Below, piece after piece: positions 22,714 to 37,271 of a DNA stretch of 64,000 nucleotides. Within the stretch, counting starts at the first letter, position 1, and the number at the start of each line of letters is the position of its first letter. The notes under the pieces were generated by a model. The model was not told the origin of the DNA. It did not search any database and saw nothing but the letters and a program-made list of their open reading frames with translations. Both the position numbers and the translations under genes were made by a program. This DNA comes from Haliotis asinina (lineage: Eukaryota > Mollusca > Gastropoda > Lepetellida > Haliotidae), in assembly GCF_037392515.1 (NCBI RefSeq), contig NC_090295.1:13411001-13475000 (forward strand), read 5' to 3'.

Positions 22714-23135
22714 TAGGAGGTGGTAGGCCAAAACAAAAGGGGATTGTGATGTTTTAAAAGAGACGGGAATATCAACAAAAAGGGATGTGGTCTAAGAAAA
22801 GAGATGGTTGACCAAAACAAAAAGGAATGGTGATTTTATAAATGAGTTGTTCGTCTTTATGACAAGAGTCATCAGAAGATAACACTGAGTGGTGGAGTGT
22901 AACGAAATACACTGAGACTAAGTTTACTTAGACTGTGGCGTCGACTATATCGCCCCCGCGTTACAGGCCAGGGGGATGATAAGGGATGATGGTCTTATAA
23001 ATGAGATGGTAGGCCAAGACAAAAAGGGATGGTAATGTTATAAAAGAGATGGGAATCTCAATAAATAATGATGGTGATATAACACAAATAGGAATCTTAA
23101 CAAAAGGGATAGTGATATTATATTTAAAAAAATGG
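22714..23135. repeat. Short-unit tandem array interrupted by an insertion
   Basis: Irregular units of about 30-40 bp contain GGTAGGCCAARACAAAA, GGGATGGTRATGTTATAAA and GAGATGGGAAT. The array is split by a short element at 22860-22978, whose removal would restore it. Confidence 0.65.
22860..22978 (-). mobile_element. Unclassified element, array-less copy (copy 3)
   Basis: On the minus strand it has the left end TGTAACGCGGGGGCGATATAG with GTCGACGCC, and the right end ATCTTCTGATGACTCTTGT, as in the copies at 2600 and 43084, but the internal 172-bp array is absent. About 119 bp, inserted in the tandem array at 22714-23135. Confidence 0.65.
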
Positions 23136-24004
23136 GAATGCGTGTACGTGACAGTACCATCTGCGAGTATATATGCGCATTCATAGGTAACGTGAAATCT
23201 TTGCCTGCACAAAACCGCACAGTACATTTTTTATCATTCTGCTATATTTATCATTTTGCATATAATGACACATGTCCAGAGTTCGAAGGGCAACCAATAA
23301 GAAAGCGTTAATAACACTGAGTGGCGTTGAAAGACTGTTATGCATTGTGTATAGAAGTGTTTAACTCCGAACAATGGTTGTCCTGACTTGCTACACAGTG
23401 ATAACTATTGTAAGCTGTGATGTAACACTTTGTGGCGTTATTACAGCTATTCAAGTGCTCCTGTCAAAGGCGTATGGGCACAGTAAGTAAAATAAACGCG
23501 TGTTGACGGTCGGGGATTACGCAATATTGAATCACGTTATAAACTGCTAACAAAGTCAGTGATATCATATGCAGAAATATAGTTAATAGTGAGTGAATCT
23601 GGGTTAAATTAAAACTGCATGGGATTTGTCTGAACCCATCTTAATGTAAACAAGCTGTTGGTTCGAGGGGGGAGATGTTGATATTTTGAAATACGAATGC
23701 TTTGGATCTTACAGATATCTGAGACGTTACTATTTTGGGATGAAGCTAACGGTCACTAACAACAGGGGAGGAAGTTTGAACCTTATTGACCTTGTCGCCA
23801 ATCCCTCGATTCTTGGGCGGATGTGTACGTTTATTCTCGTGGACTCTGTCACTTTGACGGGACTGAGTAAGTTTAAATCCTCTGCTATTTAAGTTGTTAT
23901 ACGGGGCATGTTAAGAAGATATCTTTGCCCACCAAGCACTTTGCAAGTCGCGTTTGATAAAGGACACGTAAGTGTGTACGTTCTATCATGACAGACTTGC
24001 AGGC

Positions 24005-24067
24005 GATTGGTGCAATATGCACGTGGTTTCATGTTTTGATGCTATAAATAACACCAAACGTCATTGG
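24005..24067 (+). promoter_or_regulatory. E-box CACGTG flanked by two inverted CCAAT boxes
   Basis: ATTGG (CCAAT on the other strand) occurs at 24006-24010 and 24063-24067, and GCACGTGG with its core CACGTG at 24020-24025. Together with the CLEAR palindrome just downstream they look like a compact upstream promoter for the GABARAP gene. CCAAT boxes bind NF-Y and CACGTG binds bHLH-ZIP factors; occupancy is inferred. Confidence 0.4.
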
Positions 24068-24084
24068 TTTTTCCTTTACGCCAG

Positions 24085-24094
24085 GTCACGTGAC
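24085..24094 (+). promoter_or_regulatory. Perfect CLEAR element (TFEB/MITF/HLH-30-type site)
   Basis: GTCACGTGAC is a perfect 10-bp palindrome identical to the CLEAR consensus bound by TFEB-family bHLH-ZIP factors in vertebrates and by HLH-30 in worms. It is 287 bp upstream of the GABARAP ATG, in the expected promoter region of an autophagy gene. The match is direct; regulation is inferred. Confidence 0.6.
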
Positions 24095-24311
24095 TGTGTA
24101 ACAATCCTCGTGACAGTGAATAAATACAACATTGAAAACGTACAGGGAACCAGGTATATATTCTTTCCGGACCTAGAATACTTTATATTTACGAAGTAAC
24201 GCCAAAATCGTTTATGTGAGAGAAAATCACCATCGATTTATACGTTAAAGCATACATTTGTATCTGACCTATTTGCCGCTGCGCAGTAGGCTTTGTGTTT
24301 ACATCAGCAAA

Positions 24312-24322
24312 GTCGCCATCTT
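24312..24322 (-). promoter_or_regulatory. YY1-like site near the probable GABARAP start of transcription
   Basis: GTCGCCATCTT is the reverse complement of AAGATGGCGAC, close to the metazoan YY1 motif that often sits just inside the 5' UTR. It is 59 bp upstream of the ATG. Confidence 0.4.
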
Positions 24323-24344
24323 GTCAGGTTGGAAACAGGCATAA

Positions 24345-28295
<3,951 letters not shown>

Positions 28296-29178
28296 GGATT
28301 CTGGTTCTCTATACTTTTGTAAATATTTCTCAGCTCTCCAACATCACAGCAAATGTCAGTGTGCAAGTTGTACCATTGGAACATTTCAAGCCGCTCGTGT
28401 TCTGTTTCCAGCCACAGCAGTCTGCCTTTTTTGTCCCTAATTTTTTCCCTTTTCAAGAAAAATGTGGCCAGTATGTTACTGGTGAATGGGATTTTTGATT
28501 ATTTTAGACACATATTTATACTTTGTGTTTCATTTGGTTGTATTTAAAAAAGATAAGTCCTAAGGTAGCCTCAAATTCTTCATTTTCAAATAAATTCCCC
28601 CAAACATGGCACAGGCAGTAGTGTTGTCTTTTCGAGTATTCGTAGAAGTGAGTCATTATTGTAGCATGTCTTAAACTGATAATTGTTTGACCTTTTTAAT
28701 AATGATGAACTTCTCACAAAGTGATACCATAAATTAAGAAAGAAAAATCTCAAGCTCATCAGTCATATAATTAAACTTTTGTCAGATCTCTTCCAACATG
28801 TCCCCTACAGTGATATTGTAGGAGCCCCAACACTGATATTAGCTGTTTGTACAAAGTAAAACAGAACACTGAACAGTTCAAATGAAGGATACTTTTGTCC
28901 CTTGTCTTTGTGTTGATGTTACACATTTTATCACAACTGTAGCTTTTATTGTATTATATTGTTCATGAGTCATTTTATTGTCTTAATTGTGTACATAGTT
29001 CTATGTATGTTCTAGGGTTGGGGACTCAGTTATTAGGACAGTTTATTTAAGTTTATTAAAGGTTTTTTGTGAATATGTTGTAGAAAAAAAAGAGTGATGT
29101 TTGTGTTACAATTGAAGGCATTTGTATTATGGGATCAGTACAATTTGCTTGTAAACCATTATGATGGTTTTAGCTTGA

Positions 29179-29184
29179 AATAAA
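29179..29184 (+). terminator. Candidate poly(A) signal of GABARAP
   Basis: AATAAA inside GAAATAAACTTGTTC, about 890 bp after the stop codon, followed by TTACTTGTTACTGTGTC as a possible GU-rich element. The 3' UTR would run from 28296 to about 29210. Confidence 0.45.
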
Positions 29185-29351
29185 CTTGTTCAAATGCTAT
29201 TACTTGTTACTGTGTCTAGAGCATGTAGTGAGGTTTAGTTGATACCTTTGCAAAGCCCCCACAAAAGTTTTGATGGTGTCTACGGATTGTATAGGGGTTA
29301 GTTTGTATTAGAATAAAATTTCTTTTCATCAAAATATTCCTTTTGGTTAAT

Positions 29352-29508
29352 AGTGAGTGAGTGAGTATGGTTTTGTACTGCTTTTAGCAATATTCCAGCA
29401 ATGTCACCAGAAATGGACTTCACACATTGTACCTCTGTGGAGAATCGACCCCAGGTCTTTGGTGTGACAAGCTAACGCTTTAACCATTAAGCTACCCCAC
29501 TGCCCTGA
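29352..29508 (-). mobile_element. tRNA-derived SINE, minus strand
   Basis: On the minus strand: GGGTAGCTTAATGGTTAAAG head, GGGGTCGATTCTCC B-box-like stretch, GCTGGAATATTGCTAAAAG core and ACTCACTCACTCAC tail. Full length for the short family (about 157 bp). Confidence 0.8.
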
Positions 29509-31404
29509 TGGTTAATAGAATGAGCAGATATCCACACTGTTAGGCAGCAGTGACAAACCATCATCGATTATCAACTTGGACAAGATGATCCCAAGTTTTA
29601 GAACATAATTTCTCCATCACTTTAAGGTATTATATATAAATGGTATCAAACAGAGATTCAAAGGTATTCTATTGTAGGCTGAGATTCCATTTATCTTCCA
29701 AAATCATTCTTCATTAGTTTTCATTTAAAAATGTACATCTCTGAACACAGCACTGGCATTAGATTTATAGTGCAACGATGTTATAGCACTGTGACGTCAT
29801 CAAGTTCATGACGTCATAGCATTGTGAGTTCATTGTGCAGAATCTGCTGTCAAAGGGATATCTCCTAGTAGATATCGTCTGATCTCACACACGCATATCT
29901 CCTGTGGAACACAGTTTTGGATGATAAATGGTCTTACTGGTGAATTGTTGACCTTGGTCATGCATTGTAACCACATAATACTCGCTGTCGCTAAACCATG
30001 ACTGGACGAAGTATAGCATAGTTTACATTAAGCTGAGAATCCATGGTTAAGGAGTTTTATTCTACCATTTAATTGTGACTGTTTGAGTCTGTTAAGAACA
30101 GAACGATCATGACATATTTTAACAATTGTTGCTCAAGCACTGTTGTGCTGGGTTTGACATGAGGAAGAAACAGTGGTGGTATTTCAAAACAAGGAACAAA
30201 TTCTAACTGAATAATTGTGCATGAAGTTATGAACAACCATTTAATATGTATGAGTGAAGGGGAATTTGTTTAGTTTACCTTGTCTTTATCCTGAAGAAGA
30301 ATTAATTTACGCCATTGAACAATACATTCATAGTCACTTTTATAACAGTGGTTAATTTCCACAAAACAAATTTAGTTGCATTCAACAAGATGTAGCAATT
30401 TTTGGCATACTTCTCAACTCCTAAAGGTGCCCTCCTAAGAAATGAAATATTTCATTATATTCGTTCCCATTCGTTTTTATGTAGCATAAGTACACCATGT
30501 AGCGTTAACCATTTCTTGTCATGAGGATAGTGAAGCTAGTTCCTGGATACAAGTCCCAAGTTGTTTTTTTTAAAACATTTCTGACCTTAGCTCTGTTGCA
30601 CAAAATACTCACAGCCATAACTCTTGTGACAAGACTAGTTTGTCGTACAGACCCTGAAGCAAATATATCCAAGAAAGGCCACGCAAGTATAGAAAACGTG
30701 TCAAGTTTAGATTTCCTTAGCTTCTAAAAATGAAGAAAGTCTCAGGGATCCATTTCATCATATTATTTTTTTTCTATGAACTTGTTTTCAGTAAAATATG
30801 TTCCATTTCAGAAACTAGTTGTTAGTCTATGACATGACCCGAAAGTGAATCTGACCCTTGTCTTTTATTCAGGACCATTGTTATTTTATCCTTTGTAATT
30901 GTTAGTTTCACCCAAACAGATGTATATGTTGATGAAACCAATCTGAGGATTAAAAATACGCACTATCATTGGTGAGATTGCAACATACCGACGTTCTTTG
31001 TGAAAACCAAGCGACCGTGATAATTTCCCGATAAAATATTTTTCAGACCTGTGGCGTTAAAACTTCTGTTTAACCCCGTTAAAATACACAAAGAAGCGAT
31101 ACTAATTCGTTTTTCTCGGGTACAAAAATAATGACTCATAGTATGTGTGAAACGTTGATGAAACGACGACGGCAACGACCCTTTGTATCATACAATTTCT
31201 TTGATGGAGGTGAGCAGCAGCATCTGCATCATGTGCTTGTTCGGCGACCTTTATCTCTCGCCAACACGTGTCGGGTTATTTAGTGTGACTGCATGGACAA
31301 GGTTAGTGGACTGTGGGCGTTATCAGATGACAGATAGGTGCAGCTTTGTTGAGATAGTGTATACCTGGCATTACCTGCTATCATTTACTTACACAGATAG
31401 TATT

Positions 31405-31501
31405 CAGGGCCCAGATTTTCGAAGCTCAATGAGCGCAAAGATAGTCGCAAGTTAATGTTCATGTGCGGCGCTTACGACTCAGAGATTCGAAACCCTGGGC
31501 C
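31405..31501. mobile_element. Short foldback element
   Basis: GGGCCCAGATTTTCGAAGCTC at the left is mirrored by GAGATTCGAAACCCTGGGCC at the right. It shares the ATTTTCGAAGCTCA string with the element at 20091 (same family). Confidence 0.55.
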
Positions 31502-31954
31502 AAGGGGCGTTACAAGTCTCTTGTATCGTGTAAGCCCGAAACGTTGCAAATTGTTTTATATACATATGTATCTTCTGCACCCAGTTGTTGGCGTATGACG
31601 TCACTCACTGTCAGGCTTGCTTAACACTTGTTTTCGTATCCCAATGCGCAGGTTGATGCTGTTAATGTTAATCCCTTGATTAGCTGGTATTAGGTGCAAT
31701 ACCATATGATATGCAATGCTAACCGTCGCCATCCAGTTGAAAAATGACCGATGGTTTTTGTAGTAGATCTGAAAAATAAAAACACAGAGTGGTTTCGAAT
31801 AAGTGAGTAAATCTTGTTAACTTGTTGGACGCCGTGGTCAGCAATATACTTGCAATGTAACGGACGCCTGAAGATATCACTAAAAGACCAAGTCGGTCCC
31901 CCGACAAAAGACGCGATATGACTTGGACCATGAACAACGCCACGCGTCTAAGGG

Positions 31955-32215
31955 ACTGGCTGAGGTTTGTTTTACGCTGCACTCAGCAATATTCCAGCTA
32001 TATTCTGTAAATAATCGAGTCTGGACCAGACAATCCAGTGATAATCAACAGGAGCATTTGCGCAATTGGGAATCAATGATGTGTCAACCAAGTCAGCGAG
32101 TCTGACCACCCGATCCCGTTTGTCGCCTCTTACTGCAAGCATAGTCGCCGTTTATGGCGAAGGCCTATTCTACCCTGGAACTTCACGGGTCCACCCGTCT
32201 ATGGGACCCATGGGG
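31955..32215 (-). mobile_element. Long SINE, minus strand, near full length
   Basis: On the minus strand it reads from the head (CCCGTGAAGTTCCAGGG, CATAGTCGCC) through CGGGATCGGGTGGTCAG, TTGCGCAAATGCTC and TCTGGTCCAGACTCGATTAT to the GCTGGAATATTGCTGAGTGC core. The terminal CACTCAC tail is degraded. Confidence 0.75.
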
Positions 32216-33041
32216 CCGGGGGTCATTTAGCAATGTCTTTTTCATGCCTCCACAGCTCCACAGCTCCAAATCTCACAGCTTCCCCCACATCCGGATTTGA
32301 TAGAATTGCGGGGGATGTTGGATAGCAAAGCGGCATAGGCGTTCGTTCGTCACGCCAAGAAAACGGCTTCAATTACACACATTTTCCTTAGTTTTACAAC
32401 CACTCACTCACTCACTGAGAGACACGGTGTACCATTACCCAGTGTACTGTTACAGTAGCATGTGACGTCAGGAACAGACGAGGTTCAGAAGAAGATCTGT
32501 TCACAGCTGTCAATTAGCACATGGTGCTAAGCACTGACTCGGTGTACACATACCTGCTACACATTGTCTTTACGCAGGAACGCACGCCGAATTGATTGTG
32601 GTTCCAACAATTCTCATGGTAACTGGAACGGATGGAAACACAAGATGGTTCTATGAACAGGCATTTACTGACCTACTGTTTCACCTTAGTTACAGTTAAG
32701 GACCTCATAAACATTTGTGTTACGATTCCTCATACATAAAACCCGGATCTACGCTTGTTGGCGGTGATCTGATGGATAGGGCGATTAGTCCTGTCAGTGT
32801 TAGGGCCAAGCTCGTTGGTATCTCTTTCCTATCGCTGGAATGTGACAAGATGTTACTGAAGGTATAACAACGCTTATAGTACTTGAAGTATAAGTCAAAT
32901 GTACGCGTGTGTCTGCGCGCATCTGTGTGTGATCTAGGTCTATATGCTGTTGTTACATTAATATATACCAATTATTGGACCCGGTCTGTCAGCAGCATGG
33001 ACGTTGATCAGCGCAATCAGGATACAATGACGTGGCAACTT

Positions 33042-33178
33042 GGGGCCCGTTTCACAAAGCTCTCGTAGGTTTAAGAGCTCGCAACCTTTCTCGTACCATT
33101 CGTACCTACAGTAGGTAGGGATGCTACTAGGAATCTTTCGAGATCTTAAGCTTACGAGAGCTTTGTGAAACGGGCTCC
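33042..33178. mobile_element. Foldback MITE (GGGCCCGTTTCACAAAGC ends), copy 1
   Basis: GGGGCCCGTTTCACAAAGCT...CTCGTA at the left and TACGAGAGCTTTGTGAAACG at the right are nearly perfect inverted repeats over about 28 bases; the 137-bp unit is largely palindromic (GAGCTC and GAGATCTTAAGC in the arms). Confidence 0.8.
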
Positions 33179-33241
33179 TGACCACCCATCCCGTTAGTCG
33201 TCTCTTACGACAAGCGGTTACTGAAGACCAATTCTATCCCA
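33178..33241 (-). mobile_element. Long-SINE fragment between two foldback elements
   Basis: CTGACCACCCATCCCGTTAG and CGTCTCTTACGACAAGCGG are the complement of the SINE head region. The piece lies exactly between the two foldback copies. Confidence 0.6.
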
Positions 33242-33379
33242 GGGGCCCGTTTCACAAAGCTGTCGTAAGCTGAAGATCTCGTAAGTTTCCTCGCAGCATC
33301 ACTACCTCCTATACCATAACACAGGAGGTACCAATGTTACGAGAAAAGTTAGGCTCAAGAGAGCTTTGAAACGGGTCCC
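33242..33379. mobile_element. Foldback MITE, copy 2
   Basis: GGGGCCCGTTTCACAAAGCT at the left and AGAGCTTTGAAACGGGTCCC at the right, in the same orientation and of the same length as copy 1 but with a diverged centre. Confidence 0.75.
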
Positions 33380-33967
33380 ACATCTCCACGGGTCTGCATG
33401 TAATGTACAATGATTACAAGGAACCTCCGTCGTGCCTCAGCTGCTGTACTCGATTAAGACACATTCCAGCGCAGCGATGACATAGCACAATATACTATGC
33501 TGGCTCGCCGCATGGAGCACTGGGTAGGAGAGTGCGATTGGAGAGAACTCTCTGTTTACGGTTCATAATAACACTTACAGAAAAAATGCATAGGTCAACA
33601 CTGACTTGGCAAATCTCGGTGAACAGCTATGTAAGATCACGGACCTGAAACATAAACCTCGATATGCATAGGACAGAGGCAAGTTTTAATTCTGAACAAA
33701 TTTCTGCTTTTGAAAAATCGTAAATTGACAATGACTCGGGCTTTTCAAAATGGGACTTTCGTTTTGTCTCACAGACCACAGAGGCATATTCAAGATTAAA
33801 ATCGGATTGAGTCCTGACGATTCTACCCCTACAGAGGTGGGAGACTCAGAATCCGAGAAAATCTAGACTTGCTTAATTAGGGCTCTTCCATAACAGAAAG
33901 GCGAAAGGGAAATTATTATGGTTCGTGGATAGGGGCGAACCATTGTGAGGATTCTGGACGATAACTG

Positions 33968-34085
33968 GCGTTACTTTCACGAAGCAACCTTTACTAAGGT
34001 TAACTTTTACTCCCATTCCTTAACGTTACACTGAGGTTACGTCAGTAACTTGCGATCAACTTAGTGCTTTGTGAAAGGAGGCCCT
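33968..34085. mobile_element. Diverged foldback element
   Basis: GTTACTTTCACGAAGCAACC at the left is mirrored by TGCTTTGTGAAAGGAGGCC at the right; TTTCACRAAGC ends link it to the 33042/33242 family. The interior has AAGGTTAAC and GAGGTTACGT near-repeats. Confidence 0.5.
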
Positions 34086-34249
34086 GTTGTAAATGACTAA
34101 ACAGACCGGGTTAAGCTCGGCGACATAGTAGATTGCGTGTAAACCTACAACGACGATGCGAGCCTTTCCTCGTAATACTTTTACAGGAGACAGACTAGAC
34201 GCATCACTGGTACCCTTAACTGGAGAGGAACCAGCTTGCCAGCAACATA

Positions 34250-36307
34250 CTCAGTTCAGTTCTTTATTGTATGAAAGGCCATAGCCCCATATACAAAAAG
34301 GGATTCGGGTCTTTGCAGGAAAGTAAGGAAGACAATAGTTGAGCCATGATTTAAGATAGAGACAGCTGTGGTAGATACTTGTTTGTTACATTTTCACACA
34401 CAGGACATAAAACATAAAATGGAATTCGTCTTCAATAATGTAACAGAATGAACATAATCTTTGGGTTTTCTCCACAGACACATATCTTCCACGGTTAATT
34501 AATAAATCGTTAAGGCCCAATCTGGAACGTATAAAAGCATTGCGAACATTTCTGTAGCGAATGTGAGCAAGATAACGCTCTGGCTCAAGCGACGACTTAA
34601 ATTGACGATATGAATCATATGTTGAACTTTCAATAATAGTTGAATGTCATTCCTGCTTAAACATATCAATAGCCCCCATACGAAACTCTCTAATAATTAA
34701 TAAACATATTCACATTGCCAGTTGTCTGTGATAATCAAATACTACCAAAACCATACCTATATAGTAAGGTGCGAATATGAGATGTCCAGTTATTCTTGCC
34801 AAGAAAATCAAGATGTAGAAGCATATTGAAGGCTTTTTTGGGCTAAACGATATTCGGGCATATTAATTATTTCACACCAATATTTTAAACAGCGACAATA
34901 AGATCATATGTACAGTGGGAACCTTACACATTCACCATAAACCTTAGCATTTAGTGTTGACAAACCAACATTAAGAAACATTTCATAGGCAAGCAAAAGA
35001 ATATTTTCAATGGCATAGTACTCTTTAAAACCCCATATTTCAGATCCGTACACTAAAATCTGTTGTATCTGAAAGTCATAGTAGACGAATCGTCACATCT
35101 TTCTGGCCTGTGTAGGAGAGTGATCCCATTTGATCATTTTTTAAAACCAATCAGATTACAGAACACAGTCACTTTTGGTTTACAGTTATGAGATAAACAT
35201 CATGTGTTGACCAATATCCGAGAGTTATTGAGTATTTGAAGCACGGGAATGCATTTTGAACCGACGGCGAAAATGTCTAACATATGATGTTTATCGACAC
35301 TGTAAACAAAAAAGTAAACCAAATGGGTTTACTGTCTGCACTCGCATACATAGTGTATGGGTACAGCAGTGAAGTGTCATCAGCCGGCCGTTTCAGCTGG
35401 TTCCCATGGTAGCATCTGGAGTTGCCTTTTTGTGACGTCATTCCAACTTTACGTCACAGTATGATTTGAATGACGTCACCACAGTTGATGACACAACAAA
35501 GCAATTGTTTGCAATGTTTCTACGTGTCAATACGCAGTGAATACTCTAGCAGTTTCCGGGAATCTAACACCATTTGATGATATTTTTCAACCAGATTGCA
35601 GAACACAGTGACTTTTGGTTTACAGTCTCTCATATTCGACCATTGTTACTGTTGATAATGGATGTAAACGTTTTATCATGAATACTTGTCAGCGCAATAC
35701 CCCCATAACTGTCAGGACTTTGTGCATTTCCGTTTTTATACATTGGGATCATGACAGATTGCGCCCACACGGAAGGAAAACGACCTGTATCAAACACTCG
35801 ATTAAACATTTTTACCAAGAAGGGCATACTGTCAGGTAATGAGTATTTCAGCATTTCCGAAATAACACCACCAATCCTAGTAGATTTACCAATTTTAGGA
35901 CGAGACACGGCCTGCAGTATATCATATTCCGTAAGTGGTGATTCCTGCACAAGCCTATCAGTATCATTAAACTCTTCGCTTAAAACGTCGCTGTCACAAT
36001 CTGATAACCAGTTGTAAACATCGTAAACAATATGTTCCTTCGAAAGGAGATTTTTAAAATGACATAACCATTCTGTTTGGGATATATTTCCTATGGTTTG
36101 CAGAGAACTTATATTTTTCCAAAATAGTTTCGGGCTGTTTACGGAGTTACTAAGTCGCTCAAGTCGCTCAAGTCTTGACGATTGGACGTCATATTTGAAC
36201 TTTCTGCAAGAAGCTTTATAAATGTTTCTACGTCTGCAGTAGCCTTTGCGATTATATTCACTGCGACATCGTCTAAGCTTCAATAGTGACAAGATGCCTA
36301 CACGCAA
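34250..36307 (-). pseudogene. Broken non-LTR retrotransposon (LINE) with reverse transcriptase pieces
   Basis: On the minus strand a 225-codon open stretch (36307-35630) has RT-like landmarks: KIGKSTRIGGVISEMLK, VFDTGRFPSVWAQSVMIPMY and SPDSYGGIALTSI (the Y-R-G-I-x-L-x-S block). Further along the element (about 35075-34850) come LVYGSEIWG and NAKVYGECVRFPL, and then a C-x2-C...EDEFHFMF-like C-terminal end (about 34490-34380), all usual for CR1/Jockey-group LINEs. The central RT part with the catalytic F/Y-A-D-D block is missing; unrelated sequence (35080-35628) sits there. Dead element. Confidence 0.7.
35135..35626. repeat. Segment flanked by direct repeats inside the LINE remnant
   Basis: AGAACACAGTCACTTTTGGT...TTACAGT (about 35157-35186) recurs as AGAACACAGTGACTTTTGGT...TTACAGT (about 35599-35628). 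Between them is a hairpin (GATAAACATCATGTGTTGA against AACATATGATGTTTATCGA). It occupies the place of the LINE's catalytic RT region. Confidence 0.5.
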
Positions 36308-36716
36308 TCACCATATCATCTCATCTGAGTTTGGTTTAAAACCAGTTGTTTCCATGCCCTTTCATTTTTATGTCATTTTATTAGAATTTCACCAACGGGA
36401 GGCTAAGAAACGACTCACGTGGCTGTTTTTAGCTTTAGATAGATTCGTAGCCCCTTATGATGATATGTGAACAAGCTCAAGCAAGACGACAAACCTATGA
36501 AAGGATACGGCAACCAAAGCTATCGCTGACGTAATCTAAAGTTTGGCTATTTTTGTCACCCTTTGTTAGCAGATTCCCACCGTTTTACATAACAAAACAA
36601 CTGGAGTCGTTTCTCACAGTCCACGTCATGCAGGGCGTCGAACATGCAATGACGTCAAGATCAAGGTCGGCTTCAAGCAGCCGACACAAAACGGTAGATA
36701 AAGGTAGTCTGTGTTT

Positions 36717-36858
36717 GTGAGTGAGTTTAGTCTTACGCCGCACTCAGCAAAATTCTATCTATATGGCGGCGGTCTGTAGTTAATCGAGTCTGGACCAGAC
36801 AATCCAGTGATCAACAACATGAGCATCGATCTGTGCAACTGGGAATCGATATGTGTAT
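36717..36858 (-). mobile_element. Long SINE, 3' half, minus strand
   Basis: Starts GTGAGTGAGTTTAGTCTTAC, then GCCGCACTCAGCAAAATTC and TCGAGTCTGGACCAGACAAT. It ends near GGGAATCGATATGTG; the head is missing. Confidence 0.75.
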
Positions 36859-37271
36859 GTATGAAACTTATGATCGACAGTATATTTGACTGATGGTATT
36901 TTGATACACTGACGATGTATTTAAAACATGGTCTTTTTCTGGGTGTGAAATTATTTAATCTACAGGAATGTAATTATTCGTGCCTCCTACTATGCACCGA
37001 ATGTTTATTTCATCAATTTGCTATTAATAAATATGACTACAAAGTATTAAACAGTTCTATTTGCCCAAGTAAAAGATCAATAGTGTTCCTTCAGTGAACG
37101 AAATATATAAAACAACTACAAAAATATCAATATTTTTCTAGCATACGTATACAACGTATTCACTGTTTAAAAGAAACACTTTGGCATAAATACCTTTACA
37201 CATTGCATGTTGTTAGTGGTTGGGTGAAAGCACTCGTTATGAGAGTTACCTCCCGTAGATTATATACCGAC

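Larger units (their letters stand above)
19026..23999. other. Intergenic region without a convincing gene
   Basis: Between the UIM/MIU gene and the GABARAP promoter I see only repeats: a decayed Tc1-like transposase (19490-20085), foldback and SINE copies, a 211-bp duplication (21570-21960) and a short-unit tandem array (22714-23135). The remaining open frames are short, lack recognisable motifs and have no splice context. Two TATA-like strings near 21270-21300 (CATATATAAAATC and CCTATATAAAGGG) have no evident gene behind them. Confidence 0.5.
29210..37271. other. Intergenic region between GABARAP and SMG8, repeat-filled
   Basis: No spliced gene was recognised. The stretch holds SINEs (29352-29508, 31955-32215, 36717-36858), foldback elements (31405-31501, 33042-33178, 33242-33379, 33968-34085) and a broken LINE (34250-36307). 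Parts such as 29600-31390 and 32220-33040 show nothing I can assign. Confidence 0.5.

Noticed and set aside
23686..24199. Short plus-strand frames of 68 and 75 codons before GABARAP
   Set aside because: No recognisable motifs, and they overlap the promoter elements; chance frames.
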